From: Gemmatimonadaceae bacterium
Lineage (GTDB): Bacteria > Gemmatimonadota > Gemmatimonadetes > Gemmatimonadales > Gemmatimonadaceae
DNA length: 64,000 nucleotides
Direction of reading: 5' to 3'
Assembly: GCA_025929535.1 (NCBI GenBank)
Contig: JAICLZ010000008.1
Span: forward strand, 1-64,000
This document shows positions 32,545 through 41,516 of the stretch, one piece after another. Within the stretch, counting starts at the first letter, position 1. Every line of letters starts with the position of its first letter. Under the pieces are notes generated by a model. The model searched no databases. It had not been told where the DNA came from and saw nothing but the letters and a program-made list of their open reading frames with translations. The translations under genes were made by a program, and so were the position numbers.

Positions 32545-34458
32545 ATGCGATCTGTTCTCGCTCTTGCGTCCGTAGCAGCAATTCTCGCGTTCACGGCAGC
32601 ATGCTCCGACAGCCCTGAGCTCACGGGCCCAACCAACGTCGACGTCCCCATGGCACTGGGAAGCCTCGCGACCTTCGCGGGCTCGGGGACGACCGGTCCG
32701 ATCAACCCCGCCCTGGCCTCCAGCAAGTGCATGGACGTGAAGGGGATCTCCACCGCGGCGGGCACGCCGATGCAGATCTGGGATTGCACGGGCAAAAGCA
32801 ACCAGCAATTCAAGTGGCTCTCGACAGGCCAGATTCAGGTCTACGGCTCGATGTGCCTCGCGGACCTGGGCGGCAAAGGACTGGATGGTGATCCCGTCGT
32901 CATCCAGGCATGCGCCAGTGGAACTGCGCAGCAGTGGTCGGAGACCAACTCCAGCGAGATCAGAGGTATCAACAGCAAGTGCGTGATGCTGCGCGCCGCC
33001 GGAACGACAAATGGAACACGCCTCGTTCTCGCGACGTGCAACGGCGCGACCAGTCAGCACTGGACTGCCGGCGGAAGCTCGACAACCACCACACCGACCG
33101 CACCCGTGAGCTCCGGCAGCACGGACTTTCACACCATCGCCGCGGGGATTCGGCCGCGCGGGTATGGGCAGGGCACCTACGCACTGCTCGCCCCGGCTTC
33201 GGGTGCCCGCGCGTGGTACGTGGCCACGACCGGCAACGATGCGAACGCGGGCACCTCGAGCTCACCCCTGCGCACCATCGCCAAGGCGGCGCAGCTCGCG
33301 CACGCCGGCGACGTGGTCACCATCCAGAACGGCACCTACTCCGGCTCGGTCGTGGTGCGGAACTCGGGCAGTTCCTCGGCGCCCATCGTCTTCCAGGCAG
33401 CGCAGCGCGGGGGCGTGGTGCTGAGCGACGGCAACGCGAGCTTCCGCCCGTACGACTGGACCGGCGGCGTTCAGCAGACCGGTGAGCTCTACGTCACCCT
33501 CCGCGGACTCATCTTCCGCAACTACGCTTCGAACTCTCTCACGAGTCCGGGCCCCAACTTCGCAGCCGCAATCAAGGCGGCGCGTGGATGGAAGATCGAG
33601 GATTGTCTGCTCGATCACGCCGGCAACACGGGCATCCAGATCGAGGGAAGCTATGTCACGGTGGTCAAGAGCACGTTGCAGTACACGTATATCGAGGCGT
33701 TGGCGGCTTGGGCTTCGGGGACTGCCACCGGGCCTTCGGATCCCAACTATCATCCCCTTGATGGCATCCAGCTCATCGACGTCAAGCTGAGCAACAACTA
33801 CGTCATGAACCAGGCGCCGTCCTCCGGCGGAGTCGCCAACTACTCCTCCAAGTTCCTGAACACGCGTGGCACTGTCGTGGACAACATGGAGAGCTACTCG
33901 AACAATGGTCCGGGATTCTGGTTCGACACGCAGAACTCGAACTTCACCGTCAAGAACAGCTACTTCCATGACAACAAGAACATCTCGGGCACGACGGGCA
34001 CCGGCCGAGGCCTCAACTCGGAAGCCAACTGGGCACCAGGGCTCATTCAGAACAACGTGTTCTCGAACAACGCCCGCATGGGCGTGGGACTCACCGCATC
34101 GCAGGGGATCACGATGCGCAACAACCTGATCGCCGGCAGTCCGCGCTGCGTCGAGCTGACGAACGATCCCAGCCGGCTCACGCGCTTCCCGCTCAAGAAC
34201 ATCAGCCTCAAGAGCACCGTGTGTAAGGGCTGGACGGATTTCGCTGGGTTGATGACGGTCGGCGGTTCGACGGTGTTCACCACACCCTCGCTGATGGGGA
34301 TCATGGCGGATAGCACCACCTACGATCCACCGAGCACCTCGAGCGTCTTTGCATGGTGGGAGAACAAGACGATCGGTGCCGCCTACTCCATCTCGGACGA
34401 GCAGAACAAGTTCGGCTGGGAGATGCACGGGAGGAAAGCCGCGGTCACCTGGCCGTAG
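32545..34458 (+). CDS. Secreted lipoprotein: ricin-type lectin domain + right-handed beta-helix
   Basis: 637 residues. Lipoprotein signal (LALASVAAILAFTAAC), then at about 50-180 a ricin-type beta-trefoil with QxW-type repeats (MQIWDCTGKSNQQFKW, VIQACASGTAQQW, LVLATCNGATSQHW), which normally binds galactose- or xylose-type sugars. A Thr/Ser linker leads to a parallel beta-helix from about residue 205, homologous to that of the preceding lipoprotein. The two proteins share the helix but have different binding modules (lectin here, Ig repeats there). AGGAG lies 8 bases before the ATG. Under its own cyclic-di-GMP riboswitch it probably serves as a carbohydrate-binding surface or matrix protein or a glycan-cleaving enzyme; no catalytic residues can be assigned. 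Confidence 0.88.
   Translation: MRSVLALASVAAILAFTAACSDSPELTGPTNVDVPMALGSLATFAGSGTTGPINPALASSKCMDVKGISTAAGTPMQIWDCTGKSNQQFKWLSTGQIQVYGSMCLADLGGKGLDGDPVVIQACASGTAQQWSETNSSEIRGINSKCVMLRAAGTTNGTRLVLATCNGATSQHWTAGGSSTTTTPTAPVSSGSTDFHTIAAGIRPRGYGQGTYALLAPASGARAWYVATTGNDANAGTSSSPLRTIAKAAQLAHAGDVVTIQNGTYSGSVVVRNSGSSSAPIVFQAAQRGGVVLSDGNASFRPYDWTGGVQQTGELYVTLRGLIFRNYASNSLTSPGPNFAAAIKAARGWKIEDCLLDHAGNTGIQIEGSYVTVVKSTLQYTYIEALAAWASGTATGPSDPNYHPLDGIQLIDVKLSNNYVMNQAPSSGGVANYSSKFLNTRGTVVDNMESYSNNGPGFWFDTQNSNFTVKNSYFHDNKNISGTTGTGRGLNSEANWAPGLIQNNVFSNNARMGVGLTASQGITMRNNLIAGSPRCVELTNDPSRLTRFPLKNISLKSTVCKGWTDFAGLMTVGGSTVFTTPSLMGIMADSTTYDPPSTSSVFAWWENKTIGAAYSISDEQNKFGWEMHGRKAAVTWP
33213..33497 (+). repeat. 285-bp duplicated patch, copy B
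   Basis: Partner of 30936-31220, at a constant offset of 2277 bases. The identity ends abruptly around the codons for TLRGLIFR, beyond which silent and replacement differences become frequent. Confidence 0.85.
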
Positions 34459-34487
34459 TGCGCCGCAGTTAGGCGCTCGGTGCAAAA

Positions 34488-34521
34488 CGAACGGGCCGAT
34501 GCATGAGCATCGGCCCGTTCG
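34488..34521. terminator. Strong bidirectional stem-loop terminator
   Basis: A perfect 15-bp inverted repeat (CGAACGGGCCGATGC / GCATCGGCCCGTTCG) with a 4-base ATGA loop. It lies between convergent genes, 29 bases after the lectin lipoprotein stop and 10 bases after the glycosyltransferase stop on the other strand. It is preceded by AAAA and followed by TCGTTT, so it has short T runs in both directions. Confidence 0.85.
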
Positions 34522-34531
34522 TCGTTTGGAT

Positions 34532-35776
34532 TCACCAGGGGTCGGGGTAGCGGGACTCCGGATTCGCGGCGCTCACGTACAGATCGTTCAACCAATCACT
34601 CTTCGCGTCCCAGAGGTACCGTTGCTGCACCCTCGTCCGCCCCGCGCGTCCCAATGCGTCCCTGGAAGGGCCGCTGCCGGCGAGAGTGCGCAACGCCGTG
34701 GTGAGATCGGTGTGCACCTGCGATGCGGATCCCGCCGCGATCCTGATCCCCGTCTCCTCCGTCACCATTTCCGCGGGTCCACCCAGATGCAGACACACCA
34801 CGGGGCGCGCCGCCGCCATAGCCTCGAGGCATACCCAACCGCCGGAGTCGTGGAGACTGGGATGCACGAGCACATGACAGTGGGCGAGTGCCTCGAGCGC
34901 TTGGCGTCTCGGCAGCATTCCATGAAAGAGGACGCGCGACGCCACTCCGAGCTCGGTGGCCAATCGCCGGAGCTCCACGAGGCCGGGGCCGTCGCCCACC
35001 ACCCAGTACTCTGCGTCCGTGACGCCGCAGGCCGCGAAGGCGCGGAGCCCGAGGTGCACGCCCTTCCAGTGCACTGCCCGCCCCATCGTCAGAAAGCGGA
35101 TCGGTGCAGGCGCCGGAGGCGGAAGCGCGGCAATCTCCTCGAATTCCGATCGCTCCAGCCCCATCGCGCTGAAGACCATCGTGTTCCTCGAGCCGAGTAC
35201 CTTCAGCCGGCGAGCGGTCTCCTCGGTCACTGCCACCGCCGCGACGCTGCGATGCGCTGCGATCCGCACGAAGGGGTCGTGCTCGCCGAGCAGGCGCGCG
35301 ATCTGGCGCAGCCGCTCGAAGCGTCGGCCGTGGGCATCGAGATCACGCCAGAGGAAGCGAGGCGCGTCCTCCCCACCACCCACCGGTCCCCAGATGAACG
35401 GGATCGGCAGCAGTGGCAGAAGGCTCGGTCCCCAGTACCGGCCGAAGGTCGCGTGCTGCGTTACGTCGAAGTGGTGGATCCGATGCAGTCGTCGCATGAC
35501 GCGATAGGCGCCGACCTGCCACAGATAGTAATAGGCCTGCATCCCGCGCTCGCCGCGCTTCCACCGACGTATCCACGACGGAAGGTCGTAGTACACCGGG
35601 TGCAGCCTCGAAACAGGGTGTTTCTGGAGCGCCGCTTCGATGGCTCCCCTGTTGCTCTCACGTGTCAGGACCCACACGTCGTGCTGCCGCGCCGCCGAGC
35701 ACGCGATGTTCCAGCCGATACCGGGCTCCGATCCTTTGCCGGGTTCGCAAGCATAGGCCGAGATGAGGATCTTCAA
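34532..35776 (-). CDS. GT4-family glycosyltransferase
   Basis: A 414-residue GT-B glycosyltransferase. The N-terminus MKILISAYACEPGKGSEPGIGW is typical of a GT4 subgroup with the donor-acceptor loop GSEPGIGW. The C-terminal half has the donor-site segments VVGDGPGLVELRRLA and the E-x7-E-type motif in HDSGGWVCLEAMAAARPVV. It transfers a sugar from a nucleotide donor to a growing lipid-linked glycan on the cytoplasmic side of the membrane. The sugar cannot be predicted. It is the left end of the polysaccharide region and is divergent from the phosphotransferase-like gene. Confidence 0.9.
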   Translation of the reverse strand: MKILISAYACEPGKGSEPGIGWNIACSAARQHDVWVLTRESNRGAIEAALQKHPVSRLHPVYYDLPSWIRRWKRGERGMQAYYYLWQVGAYRVMRRLHRIHHFDVTQHATFGRYWGPSLLPLLPIPFIWGPVGGGEDAPRFLWRDLDAHGRRFERLRQIARLLGEHDPFVRIAAHRSVAAVAVTEETARRLKVLGSRNTMVFSAMGLERSEFEEIAALPPPAPAPIRFLTMGRAVHWKGVHLGLRAFAACGVTDAEYWVVGDGPGLVELRRLATELGVASRVLFHGMLPRRQALEALAHCHVLVHPSLHDSGGWVCLEAMAAARPVVCLHLGGPAEMVTEETGIRIAAGSASQVHTDLTTALRTLAGSGPSRDALGRAGRTRVQQRYLWDAKSDWLNDLYVSAANPESRYPDPW

Positions 35777-36084
35777 CGCGTGCTATCCCTCCCCACCGGC
35801 TCGGCGGCGCTTCGAGACGACGTACGCTGGCGTGGACCACGCGCACACGTTGGGCTCCATCCGCGACCGAGCCCGAGTGCGCGTCGCCCAGCAAAGCTGT
35901 TCGCAAATTCGCACGTGCTCAAGGCCGACCGCGCTCGGTTCGGCCCACGCGAGGCATGCGAGAAGCCAGCGCGGGCGCGACTTGGTGTCGCGCGCATCTC
36001 GCTCACTGGCGTCTGCCGGCGCGCGACATCTAATTTCCGGCATTGCAGCTCACGCGCGATCTCGCCACACCCCCCGGTGAGTCC
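35777..36084. other. Divergent intergenic region
   Basis: 308 bases between the starts of the GT4 gene (minus) and the phosphotransferase-like gene (plus). It must hold at least one promoter, but no consensus -35/-10 pair, long palindrome or recognisable RNA was found. Reading frames that cross it have no support. Confidence 0.5.
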
Positions 36085-37131
36085 ATGATATCTACCGGTG
36101 CGCCGTCTGGCTGGGAGCTGCTCTTTCCGCGTGGCGAGCGCGTGGTGGCGCTCCCCAGCTGGACCCGGCCGCGACTGCTCGTCCCCGTGAACACGCGCCG
36201 CGACGCGTGGGCCGCCAGCGCGTTCTATCCGGCCTTTCGCTGGACGGGGCGACTCCGCCGGTCGGCGTTTCGAGTTCGAGCGCTGAGCAGCATCGGGGCG
36301 ATAGCGGTGACCCACGATCAAGAGGAGCTGCTGCGAGCGTATCTGCGCGACGTTCTGCCGGAGGCGCAGGTCCGCGCCGTCCAGCTGGGCATGCCTGGGG
36401 GCGCACAGAAGCTGACGGCGCAACTCGTCGATGCTTCCGGACATGTGGTGGGTTTCCTCAAGTGCGGCGCTCGCCCCCTTGCTCGGCAACGGCTACGGAT
36501 CGAGCACGACATCCTCGCCCGGCTCCCGGCAGGCGCCGGGCCACGTGCCCTGAAGTTCGGCGCCATGGGAAGCTTCGACGCGTTGCTGCTGGCGCCCGTC
36601 GAGGGGCGGCACCTTCGATCCTCGCTGCCGCCACCGCCCGCACTCACGCCGTTTCTCGCGGCCTTGCAGTCGTCGCGTGTGCTGGACCTCAACGATCATC
36701 CCTGGTTTGCGCGCCACGGGAGCAACCACGACCAGGTCGCGATGCACCTCGACGTGCTCTCGAAACGCTCATGGCCGGTCGTGGTGCAGCACGGTGACCT
36801 GGCTCCCTGGAACATGCTGCGATCGCGAGAGGGCCGACTGGTCGCGATCGACTGGGAATACGGCCGTGTCGACGGATTGCCCGGACTCGATCTCGCGCAA
36901 TTCGTGCTGCAGGTCGCTATGCTCATCGAGCGATGTGCGCCCACGAGCGGCTACCTGCGGGCCGCCGCGCTCCTGGAGCGCGATCGCTCGCTCGGGCTCA
37001 CGCGCGAGGAGAGCCTGGCGCTCGTGGCACTCGCGGCGTTCGAAGCGCACACGAACGCGGATGAGGAAGGGCTTCCGTTGGAGGATCCGCGCCAGCGCTG
37101 GCGGCGCGCGGTGTGGCAGCAACGAACCTGA
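36085..37131 (+). CDS. Aminoglycoside-phosphotransferase-like kinase
   Basis: About 348 residues of the protein-kinase-like APH/choline-kinase superfamily. The catalytic loop is VVQHGDLAPWNML (HGDxxxxN) and the metal-binding acid is in LVAIDWEYG (the DFG equivalent). The upstream lobe has the KLTAQLVD strand and LKCGARPLARQRLRIEHDIL, whose Lys/Glu could form the ATP-site pair. The family phosphorylates small alcohols and sugars; in polysaccharide clusters such genes often sit next to nucleotidyltransferase-like partners, as here. The start is ATG 36085 (ISTGAPSGW); an earlier ATG at 36043 is in frame but lacks a ribosome-binding site. The substrate is unknown. Confidence 0.8.
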   Translation: MISTGAPSGWELLFPRGERVVALPSWTRPRLLVPVNTRRDAWAASAFYPAFRWTGRLRRSAFRVRALSSIGAIAVTHDQEELLRAYLRDVLPEAQVRAVQLGMPGGAQKLTAQLVDASGHVVGFLKCGARPLARQRLRIEHDILARLPAGAGPRALKFGAMGSFDALLLAPVEGRHLRSSLPPPPALTPFLAALQSSRVLDLNDHPWFARHGSNHDQVAMHLDVLSKRSWPVVVQHGDLAPWNMLRSREGRLVAIDWEYGRVDGLPGLDLAQFVLQVAMLIERCAPTSGYLRAAALLERDRSLGLTREESLALVALAAFEAHTNADEEGLPLEDPRQRWRRAVWQQRT

Positions 37132-37166
37132 AAAGGGGGCGTCGCTGCTCCCGCGCCCGGCGCGTG

Positions 37167-38270
37167 TCACCGCGCCGCTTGCAGGTCGCGAGACAGGTTC
37201 TTCCGCATGAAGGCGCGGATGATGAGCGCGCGCGCGTGCTGCGCTCGGTCCGCGGACGAATCGGACCATGAGAGTACCGCGGTCGTGCCGTCCCGTTCAC
37301 TTGCGGCCGCTCCTCCAGAGGCAGTCGCCCCTCGAACTTCGATCGTGAGATCCGGTCGCGTGACGAGGACACGGCCGGGGCGTGCGCCGTCGCTTGTCGC
37401 GTCGTACAGCACCAGCCGCTGACGGCTCGAGTCCAGACGGTCCCGAAAGGCTCCGATGATCGCCGCCACGGCCGATGGCGGCCAGGGGCGCTGTACCACG
37501 CTGGTGAACACCAGTCTGTCCCCCCGCGTCAGTGCGAGCGCGAGGTTGGCCGTGTGCGGCGATTCGCCCGTCAGCACGACCACCGGCCCGCACGGCGAGT
37601 TCAGTTGCAGCGCCCGGCGGCCAAAGCCCCGGAGCACCGAGATGATCGAGCCGACCGGACGTCGGGACGCGGCCTGCCACATCGCCGCGCGGCGCAGCGG
37701 CACGACGAGTCTCAGCGCGCGCGGGATGTCGCGCTCATCGAGCGCCTCGAGGACTGTGCTCGTGAGCGTGGCACCGATCACGCGCGGCAACCGAGCCTGG
37801 AGCGCCATGCGCTCCTCCGGCGTGGCGTGGAATTCCGCGGGTGCGCGCACGAACTTGTCGGTGCTACCGGCGAGAAGCGGGAGGATGATGCGCTTGACGA
37901 TGGACACCCACGGATCGATCGCGAACGGTCCCACGCGCATCGTCGCCTTCGGCTCTGCCACGAGCACGACGTTGCGCCACGCGATGCGCACCGCCGTGTG
38001 AATCTCGAGCACGTCATCGGAGAGTGCCGAGTCGGCAGCAAGCACGCGCTCTCCCCAGAGGCGTGGCGGACGGGCGACGAGCAACCCCTGGTCGCGGAGC
38101 ACGCGCTCGGCAAGTGCGATGGCGCGGCTCACGTGCTCGCGGTCAACCAGTACATCGATATCTCGCCCCGTTGCGCGCGGGTACTCGTCGATGCCATGCG
38201 CGATGCCATAGGAGACTCCAGCCTGATTCCAGCACTCGGCGATTGCGGCCACGAGCTCCACTTTATTCAT
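37167..38270 (-). CDS. Nucleotidyltransferase-like protein with degenerate P-loop kinase domain
   Basis: 367 residues. The N-terminal part has a nucleotidyltransferase-fold signature (YPRATGRDIDVLVDREH, with paired Asp residues) and a later Asp/Glu strand (DDVLEIHTAVRIAW), like the family often annotated as hypothetical in capsule or exopolysaccharide loci. After about residue 235 the sequence GPVVVLTGESPHTANLAL resembles a thymidylate-kinase-type P-loop start but lacks the GxxGxGK[T/S] residues. The start ATG directly follows the stop of the GT4 gene upstream (TGA-ATG), so it is in the leftward operon. A true P-loop kinase of the same type lies nearby at 40807-41388. The function is not known; a sugar- or lipid-precursor role is inferred from context. 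Confidence 0.72.
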   Translation of the reverse strand: MNKVELVAAIAECWNQAGVSYGIAHGIDEYPRATGRDIDVLVDREHVSRAIALAERVLRDQGLLVARPPRLWGERVLAADSALSDDVLEIHTAVRIAWRNVVLVAEPKATMRVGPFAIDPWVSIVKRIILPLLAGSTDKFVRAPAEFHATPEERMALQARLPRVIGATLTSTVLEALDERDIPRALRLVVPLRRAAMWQAASRRPVGSIISVLRGFGRRALQLNSPCGPVVVLTGESPHTANLALALTRGDRLVFTSVVQRPWPPSAVAAIIGAFRDRLDSSRQRLVLYDATSDGARPGRVLVTRPDLTIEVRGATASGGAAASERDGTTAVLSWSDSSADRAQHARALIIRAFMRKNLSRDLQAAR

Positions 38271-39476
38271 TCAGAGCGCCGTGCTCGGGTGCATCGCATG
38301 CTGCTGATATTCCTGCACCAGGCACTCGGCGATGGGTGTCCACGAAAACTCCCGCGCCACGAGGTCGTGAGCCGCCGCGCCCATTGACGCGCGCTCGCGC
38401 TCCGAGAGCGAGAACAGTCGGCGCATCCCGGCGGCGATCTCCCGCTCATCCACCTCGACCACGATGGCGCCGCCCGCTCGATCCAACTGCCGGGCGGGAT
38501 CGGCGGCCGTTGTGAGGAGGCACGGTCGCCCGACAGCAGCGGCCTCCAGCACCGAGAACGGGATTCCGGCTTCCCAGCGCGACACGTGCAAAAACGCCGC
38601 AGCCGCGTGAAGCAGATCCGCTTTCTGCTGTCCGAATGCCGGCCCGGTGAACAGCACCTGCTCTGCCACCCCCAGATCGCGCGCCAGCGCCTCGAGCCGC
38701 GCCCGCCCTCCGCGCCAGTCCGGCCCCACCAGAACGAGCATCACGTTCGGGTTTCGAGCCGCCGCGAACGCTCGGATCGCCAAATCCAGCCCCTTCTGCT
38801 CCGGATCGAGTCGACCGATGAAAAGTAGCAGCTGCCGGTCTTCAAGGGCGGGAAACTGCACCCTGAGCCCCTGCGGATCCCCCGGCTTGGGAAGGTCCTC
38901 GAGGTCGATTCCATTGGGGGCGACCACCTCGCGATGGCCTGCCGCACCGTACGCGCGCAACCCATCCAGATCTTCGGCGCTGATCGCGTGGAGGAACGCG
39001 GCTCGTTGCAAATACCGATGCTCGATGAGCGCCCCGAACAGCCGTTTTTGTAACCGGCGGCGCGAGAGCGCGCTACGCGACAATCCGCCGTGGATCGTGA
39101 CGCAATACGGGATTCCGTGTCGCTTCACCTGCCTCGCGAGCGCAATGTTCTGCGGCAGGTGCACGAAATGGAGATGAAGAATATCCGGCTGCCACGCGAG
39201 AAGCTCCGCGACGAGCCGGCGCGGCAGATTGAAGGGAGAGCGTGTGATCAGCAGCTCCCCGAGCCGGCGGTGCGCCAGCGCGGCGGGCGTGCGCATCGGA
39301 GCATACGCTCGAACCATCACCCCCGGGATCGGCAGCGTCGACTTTTCGGTGAGCGAGAAGACCGCGACGTCATGTCCGAGTGTCGCTTGCGCTCGAGACA
39401 GGTAGTAGACGGTCTTGTCGACACCATTCGCGCTCTCCGGATTGCACCGGCCGATGCAGAAGTGGGCGATGCGCAT
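38271..39476 (-). CDS. GT4-family glycosyltransferase
   Basis: A 401-residue GT-B enzyme. It starts MRIAHFCIGRCNPESANGVD, with the GVDKTVYYLS donor-loop region. The C-terminal domain has LLFIGRLDPEQKGLDLAIRAF and HVSRWEAGIPFSVLEAAAVGRPCLL, carrying the E-x7-E-type motif. It is probably a polysaccharide-assembly transferase on the cytoplasmic face. The gene is 7 bases after the flippase stop and directly joined to the nucleotidyltransferase-like gene. The ATG at 39476 is preferred over an earlier in-frame start at 39512 because family homology begins there. Confidence 0.9.
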   Translation of the reverse strand: MRIAHFCIGRCNPESANGVDKTVYYLSRAQATLGHDVAVFSLTEKSTLPIPGVMVRAYAPMRTPAALAHRRLGELLITRSPFNLPRRLVAELLAWQPDILHLHFVHLPQNIALARQVKRHGIPYCVTIHGGLSRSALSRRRLQKRLFGALIEHRYLQRAAFLHAISAEDLDGLRAYGAAGHREVVAPNGIDLEDLPKPGDPQGLRVQFPALEDRQLLLFIGRLDPEQKGLDLAIRAFAAARNPNVMLVLVGPDWRGGRARLEALARDLGVAEQVLFTGPAFGQQKADLLHAAAAFLHVSRWEAGIPFSVLEAAAVGRPCLLTTAADPARQLDRAGGAIVVEVDEREIAAGMRRLFSLSERERASMGAAAHDLVAREFSWTPIAECLVQEYQQHAMHPSTAL

Positions 39477-39483
39477 GTGCGTG

Positions 39484-40803
39484 CTACGCGGCTGCGGTCG
39501 CGCGCAACTCACGTCGCAGGCTCACCGCCATCGTGATCGCCGTCGCAATCGAAGAGAGCGTGTAGCCGATCACAGCGCCGCGGAGCCCGGCGGCGAACAA
39601 GAGCCCGAGTCCGATGGTTGCGCTGACCGCAGTGGAAATGGCGTAGGCTTTGAAGAGGAGATTCGGCCGCTCCAACGCCCGGAGCGCACCACCGGCGACC
39701 GCGACCACGGCTCCGCTGATGGGCACGAGCCCCAGAATCCAGAGCAGCCCCGCATCGGCGAGGTAGCGACCGTTGTAGATCCACGACACGAGTGGCTGAT
39801 GCAGCGTGCCGAGCAACAGCCAGTACGCCGTGGAACAGAGGATGGCCACGACACTGGCCATCCATACGGTCGTGGTGAACGAGTGCCTGTTCGGAGCGCG
39901 AACCAGCGCCGGCACGAGCAGGATCGAGAGTGGGAGATAGGTGTGCAGCACGGGAAGGATCAGATTGATCAGCGCCTTCATCGATGCCGTACCCACGATC
40001 CCCACGGTCACTGGCAAGACGAAGAAGTAGATGCTCTGCGGCGCCCAGCCGAGGATGTTGCTGCCGATCACCCACCGGCCGTACTCCCAATGCTCCGCCA
40101 CGACGGCTTCCCGAAGCGCCCTCTGTGAGCGGGCGAACGGACGCAGATGCAGCCGCGTCATGATCCAGGCGGCGGACACCAGGCTACTGCCCCCCATGAG
40201 CAGGATCGCCGTGGGCGAGGAGAGCAATCCACGTGCGTGCAACAGGTAGGCTCCCGCCCCGAGACAGATGACGTAAAGCACGCCTCCCTGGGCAGCCAAC
40301 GGCGTCTCGAATCGCACGTAGCACGCGCGTCGCGTGAGCCACTGCAGCAGCACGAGCGGAGTGGCCACCGCCAGCGCCAGGAGCGTCGCAGCAAGCATGT
40401 CGTAGCCGAGCGTGGCGGTGACTCCCGCTCCTGCCAGCAGCAATCCACCGCCGGCGAGCCCGAATTGCCAGTGAGACCGCAGCAGCTCCGACAGGTACTC
40501 CGATGAACGGTCGGCGAATTTTCCGGCGCCGAACACGAGCATCGGCTCGACGATCAGCGAGGTGTGGACCGTCGCGAGCAGCAGAAAAATGGTGTACGCC
40601 AGCGTGAACGTGCCGTAACTCGCGGGAGAGATGAGCCGGGCAAGCGCGATGTTGAGCAGGAAATTCGATGCGGCGAACGTGACCTGATCGGCGATCGCCC
40701 ATGCGCCACGGCGCATCCACTGTACGAGTGAGCCCCATGCGAAACCGCGTGCTCCAGTCGGTGCCGCGGCCGGAAGGGGCAGAAGTGTTCCGGGTTGCTC
40801 CAC
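39484..40803 (-). CDS. Polysaccharide flippase (Wzx/MATE-like, MOP superfamily)
   Basis: A 439-residue membrane protein with about 12 hydrophobic segments. The N-terminal ADQVTFAASNFLLNIALARLISPASYGTFTLAY is typical of polysaccharide-synthase/oligosaccharide flippases. It is expected to move lipid-linked sugar repeat units across the inner membrane. The GTG start is 3 bases after the upstream kinase stop. It is part of the leftward operon with two GT4 genes, a ligase/polymerase-like gene and deacetylases, consistent with a Wzx/Wzy-type pathway. Confidence 0.88.
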   Translation of the reverse strand: MEQPGTLLPLPAAAPTGARGFAWGSLVQWMRRGAWAIADQVTFAASNFLLNIALARLISPASYGTFTLAYTIFLLLATVHTSLIVEPMLVFGAGKFADRSSEYLSELLRSHWQFGLAGGGLLLAGAGVTATLGYDMLAATLLALAVATPLVLLQWLTRRACYVRFETPLAAQGGVLYVICLGAGAYLLHARGLLSSPTAILLMGGSSLVSAAWIMTRLHLRPFARSQRALREAVVAEHWEYGRWVIGSNILGWAPQSIYFFVLPVTVGIVGTASMKALINLILPVLHTYLPLSILLVPALVRAPNRHSFTTTVWMASVVAILCSTAYWLLLGTLHQPLVSWIYNGRYLADAGLLWILGLVPISGAVVAVAGGALRALERPNLLFKAYAISTAVSATIGLGLLFAAGLRGAVIGYTLSSIATAITMAVSLRRELRATAAA

Positions 40804-40806
40804 GAA

Positions 40807-41388
40807 TCAGCTCTCCCGGAACACCGTTTCGAGGACACGCTGGGCAATGAGCGCCGGCGCATCATCAGCGTCGAACGTCTCCAGATGCGGCACGGGCAAT
40901 CGCGACCAGCGTGCGAGCTCCGCTTGAATCTGCGTGAGCGTGAGCTCCTGCTTCCGCCGGCGAATGGTGTCCGGCAACGCTGCCAGATTGACGACTAGAT
41001 CCGGCCGCGAGAGCAGCCGGAACGCGGCCACCGCGACTCGATGCGGGCCGTAGAACTTGAGTGCCGACGGCTGCACGAGATACCCATAGAGCCAACGGTC
41101 ACTGATGACGAGGCACCCGCGCCGCAGTGCAGGACGCACGCGCACGAGATAGGCGAACCACCACCGTACCACATTCCGCGCGAGCCGGAGCCATCCCAGA
41201 AGTGTGGCTCCGCGACGGTCCAGGCGTGGGGGCTGGGTACCGAGCTCCTCACCGGGCCGAGGGGACATGCCGGCGGTGCCGGTCGGGAGAAAATGGAAGT
41301 AGGCCGAGGGTCCGCGATGCTGATCGATGATCGCGCGCGCGACGGTGGTCTTCCCAACGCCGTCCGGTCCGACGATCACGATGAACAT
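40807..41388 (-). CDS. P-loop kinase, thymidylate-kinase-like
   Basis: A 193-residue P-loop protein: MFIVIVGPDGVGKTTVARAI carries a perfect Walker A, with DRWLYGYLVQPSALKFYG in the substrate region, LVVNLAALPDTIRRRKQEL in the LID region, and a C-terminal TFDADDAPALIAQRV. It resembles thymidylate kinases but is embedded in a polysaccharide operon, where such proteins are thought to phosphorylate a precursor other than dTMP; this is inference. Two starts are possible: ATG 41388 at the P-loop, or GTG 41520, which overlaps the ligase stop as GTGA and adds a 44-residue Ser/Pro-rich leader. The second would match the overlap style of the operon. Confidence 0.82.
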   Translation of the reverse strand: MFIVIVGPDGVGKTTVARAIIDQHRGPSAYFHFLPTGTAGMSPRPGEELGTQPPRLDRRGATLLGWLRLARNVVRWWFAYLVRVRPALRRGCLVISDRWLYGYLVQPSALKFYGPHRVAVAAFRLLSRPDLVVNLAALPDTIRRRKQELTLTQIQAELARWSRLPVPHLETFDADDAPALIAQRVLETVFRES

Positions 41389-41516
41389 GCCGGGATGACG
41401 TCGATGAGACGCGTGCGTGCGGCTCTGACTCTGTCTCGACACGCTGAGCGCCGGCACCGACGGCCCGGCGGGGGTATTGCCGGGCGCCGAGTTCTCGAGA
41501 TCGAGGCGCGAGCTGT

